Below are positions 6,613 through 10,067 of a stretch of 10,067 nucleotides of DNA, piece after piece (the stretch's first letter is position 1; every line of letters starts with the position of its first letter). The position numbers were made by a program, and so were the translations under genes. Origin of the DNA: Methylocystaceae bacterium (lineage in GTDB: Bacteria; Pseudomonadota; Alphaproteobacteria; Rhizobiales; Beijerinckiaceae); the NCBI GenBank assembly GCA_003152255.1, contig PLZT01000165.1:1-10067 (forward strand), written 5' to 3'. The notes under the pieces are model-generated. The model was not told where the DNA came from. It saw only the letters and a list, made by a program, of their open reading frames with translations, and did no database searches.

Positions 6613-6908
6613 TTCGAGCTTTGCGCGCGGGGCGGAGGGCTCGGTCACGCGAAACCTCGTTATTCGACGGCGAAACAGAGGCGGCTTCATAAAACTGTCA
6701 TATCAACCTAAGAGAACGTAAATACAAAAGCATCGGCCGTCGGAGTTCGTCGCGAGACTCCGAATGGGGCGGTTCATACTCGCGTTAGAGCAAGTTTTCG
6801 AAAAAGTTGACTGACTGTTCGATCAGAGCTTGCTCTTCGATCAGAACTTGCGCCAACTTTACAATTTTGAGCGATAAGCGCTCTAGGAATTGAAAGGCTG
6901 ATAGGCCA
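6613..6908 (+). promoter_or_regulatory. Leader/promoter region of the partner-switching operon
   Basis: This stretch of about 300 bp upstream of the STAS gene is AT-richer than its surroundings and structured. A 7-bp inverted repeat TCGGAGT/ACTCCGA lies at 6740-6746 and 6757-6763. A pair of direct repeats lies at 6818-6851 (listed separately). TACAAT at 6860-6865 is a reasonable -10 hexamer without a good -35, which would suit an activator-dependent promoter. GAGCG/CGCTC at 6869-6873 and 6879-6883 could form a small hairpin in the 5' UTR. AGGAA (6885-6889) and GAAAGG (6892-6897) are candidate ribosome binding sites. No gene is evident. Confidence 0.45.
6818..6851. repeat. 16-bp direct repeat pair upstream of the STAS gene
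   Basis: TTCGATCAGAGCTTGC (6818-6833) and TTCGATCAGAACTTGC (6836-6851) differ at a single base and have an 18-bp period. They end 8 bp before the possible -10 hexamer TACAAT at 6860-6865, which is where an activator or repressor dimer would be expected to bind. Between them, AGAGCTTGCTCT (6825-6836) is also a small inverted repeat. Confidence 0.85.
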
Positions 6909-7247
6909 ATGAAACTGGAAACCGTCGATCTGGCGAACGGCGTCACGAAGATCTCTCTTGCGGGACGCCTGGACATTCAGGGCGCTCTCAAGGTCGACGG
7001 CGAATTCGCCGCCATCACCGAAGCGAAGAAGAATATCGTCGTGGATCTCTCCGAGGTGACCTTCCTTGCTTCCCTGGGGATCCGCACGCTGATCGTCGGG
7101 GCGAAGGCGGCCGCGAACAACGGCGGAAAGCTGGTTCTATTGAATCCCCAGCCGAACGTTGAAAGCGTGCTGAGGAGCAGCAATGTGGATACGGTGATGC
7201 CGATCATCAACGACGCGACGCCTCTCGCGACGGTCTTTGGCGCCTAA
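6909..7247 (+). CDS. STAS-domain anti-sigma factor antagonist
   Basis: A 112-residue single-domain STAS protein of the SpoIIAA/RsbV type. VTKISLAGRLDIQGA (12-26) is the typical first strand and loop; IVVDLSEVTFLASLGIRTL (43-61) holds the serine (S55) that matches the usual phosphorylation site of the family, followed by a Gly-Ile helix cap. In this family the unphosphorylated protein binds and sequesters the partner kinase, and phosphorylation releases it. It is the first gene of a three-gene set: its stop codon TAA is directly followed by the ATG of a HATPase kinase, and a phosphatase comes next, giving a full partner-switching module. A leader with direct repeats precedes it. The family and probable phosphosite are firm; the downstream target is not visible. 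Confidence 0.92.
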   Translation: MKLETVDLANGVTKISLAGRLDIQGALKVDGEFAAITEAKKNIVVDLSEVTFLASLGIRTLIVGAKAAANNGGKLVLLNPQPNVESVLRSSNVDTVMPIINDATPLATVFGA

Positions 7248-7718
7248 ATGCCTTGCTCGTCGCATACGGCCGAGACTGGCTGGCGCCGCGTTTTCAGCGG
7301 CTCCATCGCGGATGTCACGGCCGCGTCGGCATGGGTCGAGCGGATAGCGGCGAGTCTGAAACTTCCGGGGAAATTGACGTTCGCCATGCAGGTCTGTCTC
7401 GAGGAACTCATGTCGAACATCGCGCGGCATGGGAAGGTTCATTCGTTTTCGACGGCGTTTCCGACCGAGACGGACGCGGATAATCCTCTCTCGATCTCGA
7501 TTGACATCGACGTGCTCGCCGATCGAATTGTTATGACCATCGAAGACAACGGTCGCCCATTCGACGTGGAGAAGGCACCGGCGAAGGTCGTCGATCAGCC
7601 TTTGGAACAGGTGCAGCCCGGCGGTCTCGGCATTAACCTCATCAAGAGTTTCAGCCACAATATCGAATATCGCCGCACGGACGCGGGCAATCGTGTCACC
7701 GTCGACTTCATGCGCTAG
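7248..7718 (+). CDS. RsbW-type serine kinase (HATPase_c, anti-sigma-like)
   Basis: A 156-residue GHKL ATPase-fold protein. The N box is CLEELMSNIARHG with E53 and N57, the ATP-lid base is TIEDNGRPFD with D100 and G102, and the G2 motif is PGGLGINLIKSF with G126 and G128. It has no histidine phosphoacceptor or membrane segment, so it belongs with SpoIIAB/RsbW kinases that phosphorylate a STAS partner on serine, not with two-component kinases. Start ATG follows the STAS stop with no gap (TAAATG), a layout that favours translational coupling and fixed stoichiometry of the pair. Its second binding partner, normally a sigma factor or other regulator, is not encoded in the window. Confidence 0.9.
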   Translation: MPCSSHTAETGWRRVFSGSIADVTAASAWVERIAASLKLPGKLTFAMQVCLEELMSNIARHGKVHSFSTAFPTETDADNPLSISIDIDVLADRIVMTIEDNGRPFDVEKAPAKVVDQPLEQVQPGGLGINLIKSFSHNIEYRRTDAGNRVTVDFMR

Positions 7719-7763
7719 ATTTTGGTCTTGCTCCGGCGAAGCGACAGGGAACACGGAACGCCT

Positions 7764-9074
7764 GTGCCTAGAGACGAACAAACCACCGCTGGCGCCGAAG
7801 ACCCCGTCTCGGAGCAGGGCTTCCAGACGGCGAAGGTTCTGAAGGAAATCGTGGCTTCGCTCGCGCCGATCGAACTGCGCCCTGGCGACATCTTAATGCG
7901 GCAGGGGGAAATCAGCGACGCCGCGTATTTTTTGGAAAGCGGTTCGGTGCTCGTCTACGCCGAGACGCCCTATGGTCCGGTGTCGCTCGCGACGCTCGAA
8001 GGGCCTCGCCTCGTCGGCGAGATTGGCGCCTTCGCCGATCTCGAGCGCACGGCCAGCGTCAAGGCGGTCGGCGCCGCGCGCGTGTTTCGGATCGGCCGCG
8101 CGCCACTGCTGGAGCTTGGTCGAAAATCACCGGAATTGCTGATGTCGGTCGTTCGGCAATTGGGCCAGCAGATCGATTCGGTGAACAAGGCCGTCGCGCT
8201 TTACACGAACGCCCTGGCGGCGCTCGAAAGGCGAGAGTTCGACGAAGCTATCTTGAGCGACTTGGCGGCGCCGTCTCCGCGGCTCGCGGAATTCGCCGGC
8301 GCCTTTCGCCGCTTCGCCGGTCAAATCCTCGGCAAGCGCCGGCAACAGGACGAAATGGCGGCCGCCGCCATGATCCAGAAATCCTTCCTTCCGAAGGAAT
8401 CGGCCGTGAATATGACGGGCGGCGATTTCGAAATTCGAGCCAAGATGCGGCCCGCTCGCGAGGTTGGTGGCGACTTCTACGATTACTTCATGTTGGACGC
8501 CGATCGGCTGGCGGTGGTCATCGGCGATGTTTGCGGCAAAGGAACGCCAGCCAGCTTGTTCATGGCCGTGGTGGTGACCGTCTTGCGCGCCGCCGCCCGC
8601 GAGGAGGCCGACGCGGCCTCCATGATCGCGCGTGCGAACAGCCTGCTGTGCCGCGACAACGCGGCGTCAATGTTCGCCACTGCTTTCTATGGCGTGCTGG
8701 ATTTACGCAGCGGCGCGCTCGAATATTGCAATTGCGGCCACAATGCGCCGGTACATATCCTCGCGTCCGGCGAGTTCCGAAGGCTCGTCGCCACCGGTCT
8801 GCCGCTCGCCCTCTATGAGAACCTGCCCGCCGCGGCCTCCAAAATCCAGCTCGATCCCGGGGATAGCCTCGTCTTGTTCACCGATGGCGTCACGGAAGCT
8901 GTCAATCTCTCGCAGGAAGAGTTCGGCGAGCCTCTGCTCCTCGAGACGCTGCTGGGGAGCCGGCACTGCACGATGTCCGAACTCGTTTCGCGGTTGTTCG
9001 CCGTCGTCGACGCTTTCGCTCAGGAAGAGGAGCAGGCCGACGATATCACCTGCGTCGCCATCAGACGGCGGTGA
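7764..9074 (+). CDS. CNB-domain / SpoIIE-type PP2C serine phosphatase
   Basis: Read from GTG at 7764 (436 residues); a TTG at 7722, 3 bp after the kinase stop, would add 14 residues, but neither has a strong ribosome binding site. Domain 1 (about 20-130) is a cyclic-nucleotide-binding fold with LRPGDILMRQGE, phosphate-cassette-like GEIGAF (G85, E86) and R95 (ERTASV). A helical linker with KRRQQDEMAAAAMIQKSFLP follows. Domain 2 (about 200-436) is a SpoIIE/RsbU phosphatase with the metal-binding aspartates in place: GGDFYD (D237, D240), GDVCGKG (D255), LFTDGVTEA (D374) and QADDITCVAI (D426, D427). It should dephosphorylate the STAS protein two genes upstream, opposing the kinase. The CNB domain suggests the activity is set by cAMP or cGMP, and an adenylate cyclase is encoded nearby. 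Catalytic competence is likely; ligand control is inferred. Confidence 0.9.
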   Translation: MPRDEQTTAGAEDPVSEQGFQTAKVLKEIVASLAPIELRPGDILMRQGEISDAAYFLESGSVLVYAETPYGPVSLATLEGPRLVGEIGAFADLERTASVKAVGAARVFRIGRAPLLELGRKSPELLMSVVRQLGQQIDSVNKAVALYTNALAALERREFDEAILSDLAAPSPRLAEFAGAFRRFAGQILGKRRQQDEMAAAAMIQKSFLPKESAVNMTGGDFEIRAKMRPAREVGGDFYDYFMLDADRLAVVIGDVCGKGTPASLFMAVVVTVLRAAAREEADAASMIARANSLLCRDNAASMFATAFYGVLDLRSGALEYCNCGHNAPVHILASGEFRRLVATGLPLALYENLPAAASKIQLDPGDSLVLFTDGVTEAVNLSQEEFGEPLLLETLLGSRHCTMSELVSRLFAVVDAFAQEEEQADDITCVAIRRR

Positions 9075-9109
9075 CGGGCATCGAATGGTCGAGGGGGTGA
9101 AGCGCTTGT

Positions 9110-9241
9110 TCATTGGGCGGCCAGACTGACGTTGGAAGGAAATACGGCGGCGATCGCGCCGCCCTCGGCGGCGAGAACGCCGATCACGGCGAGGGTGATG
9201 AAGGCGAAAAGCAGGCGGCGCGGCATCGCGGATGTGAGCAT
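9110..9241 (-). CDS. Small exported or membrane peptide, 43 residues
   Basis: A short gene on the minus strand with a strong AAGAGGAG ribosome binding site at 9250-9257, 8 bp before the ATG at 9241. The product begins with MLTSAMPRRLL, continues with a hydrophobic segment (about residues 10-32, rich in Ala, Val, Ile) and ends FPSNVSLAAQ. It reads as either a single-span membrane peptide or a signal peptide with a very short mature part. It converges on the phosphatase gene (35 bp between stops) and is divergent from the Crp-like gene. I do not recognise it. The ribosome binding site, basic-then-hydrophobic layout and GC-ending codons support a real gene; expression is not shown. Confidence 0.6.
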   Translation of the reverse strand: MLTSAMPRRLLFAFITLAVIGVLAAEGGAIAAVFPSNVSLAAQ

Positions 9242-9473
9242 CGGAATGGCTCCTCTTCACTTGCGCCCGTCGAGGGCATGGAGGGCATAAGACCACACAA
9301 GCCGCCACGAGACCGTGCGCTGGCGCACGCGACGAGCGGCGATCGAGAGGCGAGGGCCGCCCGCGAAAGAGGCGCGGCCACCGCGACGCAAACCTGCGGC
9401 ATGGTGAAGCCTCGACAAATTCGCCATTTATCGCCAAAATAGCGGTCGATGGATCGAATGGGATCGCATATCA
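9242..9473. promoter_or_regulatory. Divergent region between small peptide and Crp-like gene
   Basis: This 232-bp gap should hold promoters for both neighbours. Near the Crp-like start there is a short direct repeat TCGCCA at 9421-9426 and 9431-9436, spaced by exactly one helical turn and inside a locally AT-richer stretch. No clear -35/-10 pair is visible. A 72-residue minus-strand frame (9184-9402) overlaps the small peptide gene out of frame and is not called. Confidence 0.35.
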
Positions 9474-10067
9474 GTGCCGTTGTTCGCGAAAATTCCTTTT
9501 TTTGAAGGCCTTACTCCCGGCGAGGCTGAAAGTTTCGCGCGTGGCTGCGCATGGAAGCGCTTCGATCAGGGCGAGCTTATGGTGGATTTCGAAGATTGCT
9601 CGACGGACGTATATTTTATTGTTTCGGGCGACGTGCGTGTGCTGATGCGTGGCGCGGGTGGCAAGGAAATGATTTTCGGCGACTTGGGGCCGGATCAATT
9701 TTTTGGCGAGATGGCCGCGATCGACGGCGCGAAACGCTCGGCCAACGTGACCGCCTTGACCAAGGTGGAAGTATGCATCATGCCGGCGTCGGTGTTCAAG
9801 TCCATTATATTTTCATCGCCCGCGATTTGCGAACGACTGCTGACGCTCATGACGACCAGACTGCGCGCGTCGAACGCGCGTCTATTCGAGCGTTCGGTGC
9901 TCGATCTGCGTCACAGGCTTTATGCCGAGCTGTTGAGACTGGCGCATCCGCGCCACGGCGTTGAAGGCCAGTCGATCATTTCGCCGCCTCCATTGCAGCA
10001 GGATCTCGCGGCGCGCATTGGATGCCGTCGCGAGCAGATCAGCCGCGAGATTCATGCGATGATCGAA
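9474..10067 (+). CDS. Crp/Fnr-family transcription regulator, 3' end cut by window
   Basis: An open frame of 198 codons that runs off the right edge. The best start is GTG at 9474 (reading MPLFAKIPFFEGLTPGEAE); TTG at 9480 is an alternative and GGGA at 9460-9463 is only a weak ribosome binding site. The CNB domain spans about residues 5-115, with FFGEMAAIDGAKRSANV holding E79 and R88 at the positions used to hold the cyclic-nucleotide phosphate and ribose. The long dimer helix (about 115-145) is followed by the beginning of a Crp-type winged helix-turn-helix: LQQDLAARIGCRREQISREI (about 173-192) looks like the DNA-recognition unit. There are no N-terminal cysteines typical of Fnr, so cAMP is a better ligand guess than an iron-sulfur cluster. 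Probably 20-40 residues are missing. It is the fourth CNB protein in this window. Confidence 0.88.
   Translation, partial: MPLFAKIPFFEGLTPGEAESFARGCAWKRFDQGELMVDFEDCSTDVYFIVSGDVRVLMRGAGGKEMIFGDLGPDQFFGEMAAIDGAKRSANVTALTKVEVCIMPASVFKSIIFSSPAICERLLTLMTTRLRASNARLFERSVLDLRHRLYAELLRLAHPRHGVEGQSIISPPPLQQDLAARIGCRREQISREIHAMIE

Noticed and set aside
6785..6976. Minus-strand 63-residue frame across the STAS leader
   Set aside because: It looks helical because it reads through the direct repeats (LIEEQALIEQ), but it overlaps the start of the STAS gene and would remove its promoter region. More likely an accident of the repeats.
9184..9402. Minus-strand 72-residue frame with a GAGG before its ATG
   Set aside because: It overlaps the better supported 43-residue gene out of frame, and its C-terminus is low-complexity Ser/Pro/Cys. 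No family is recognised.
9551..9964. Plus-strand 137-residue frame in the right end
   Set aside because: It is out of frame with the Crp/Fnr reading from 9474, which shows a CNB domain and a helix-turn-helix and stays open to the window edge.

Overview
This 10 kb window is GC-rich chromosomal DNA that reads as an alphaproteobacterium, probably Hyphomicrobiales. Codons are strongly GC-ending, and the families present (membrane-anchored cyclic-nucleotide-binding proteins, a FecR protein beside a CHASE2 cyclase, a STAS/anti-sigma-type switch) suit that group. A Methylocystis/Methylosinus or Beijerinckiaceae-type host is my guess from general similarity, not a search result. I see no rRNA, tRNA, transposase, phage gene or CRISPR array.

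Left part (1-2467): a small secreted protein of unknown function on the minus strand (69-470). Next comes a convergent pair of paralogous membrane proteins, each with N-terminal hydrophobic segments and a C-terminal cyclic-nucleotide-binding (CNB) domain (653-1417 plus, 1439-2041 minus). The minus-strand copy has a fresh-looking 18-bp tandem duplication just after its start codon and lacks about 12 residues at the end of its CNB domain.

Middle part (2468-6590): a secreted FecR-domain protein, a 739-residue CHASE2 / transmembrane / class III adenylate cyclase with all the catalytic residues I looked for, and, 14 bp behind it, an HD-superfamily phosphohydrolase. A GC-rich hairpin follows.

Right part (6591-10067): a leader with a 16-bp near-perfect direct repeat, then a three-gene partner-switching module: STAS antagonist, HATPase serine kinase of RsbW type, and a CNB domain fused to a SpoIIE/PP2C phosphatase. 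A 43-residue predicted exported peptide lies convergent to it on the minus strand. A Crp/Fnr-type regulator starts at about 9474 and runs off the window.

Taken together, the window holds one enzyme that should make cAMP and four proteins with CNB domains, one of them the phosphatase of a partner switch. The simplest model is a local cAMP circuit: a periplasmic signal (FecR/CHASE2) sets cyclase activity, and cAMP acts on the STAS phosphorylation state through the CNB-phosphatase and on transcription through the Crp-like protein. No sigma factor is present, so the output of the partner switch is unknown. The wiring is inference from domains and adjacency.
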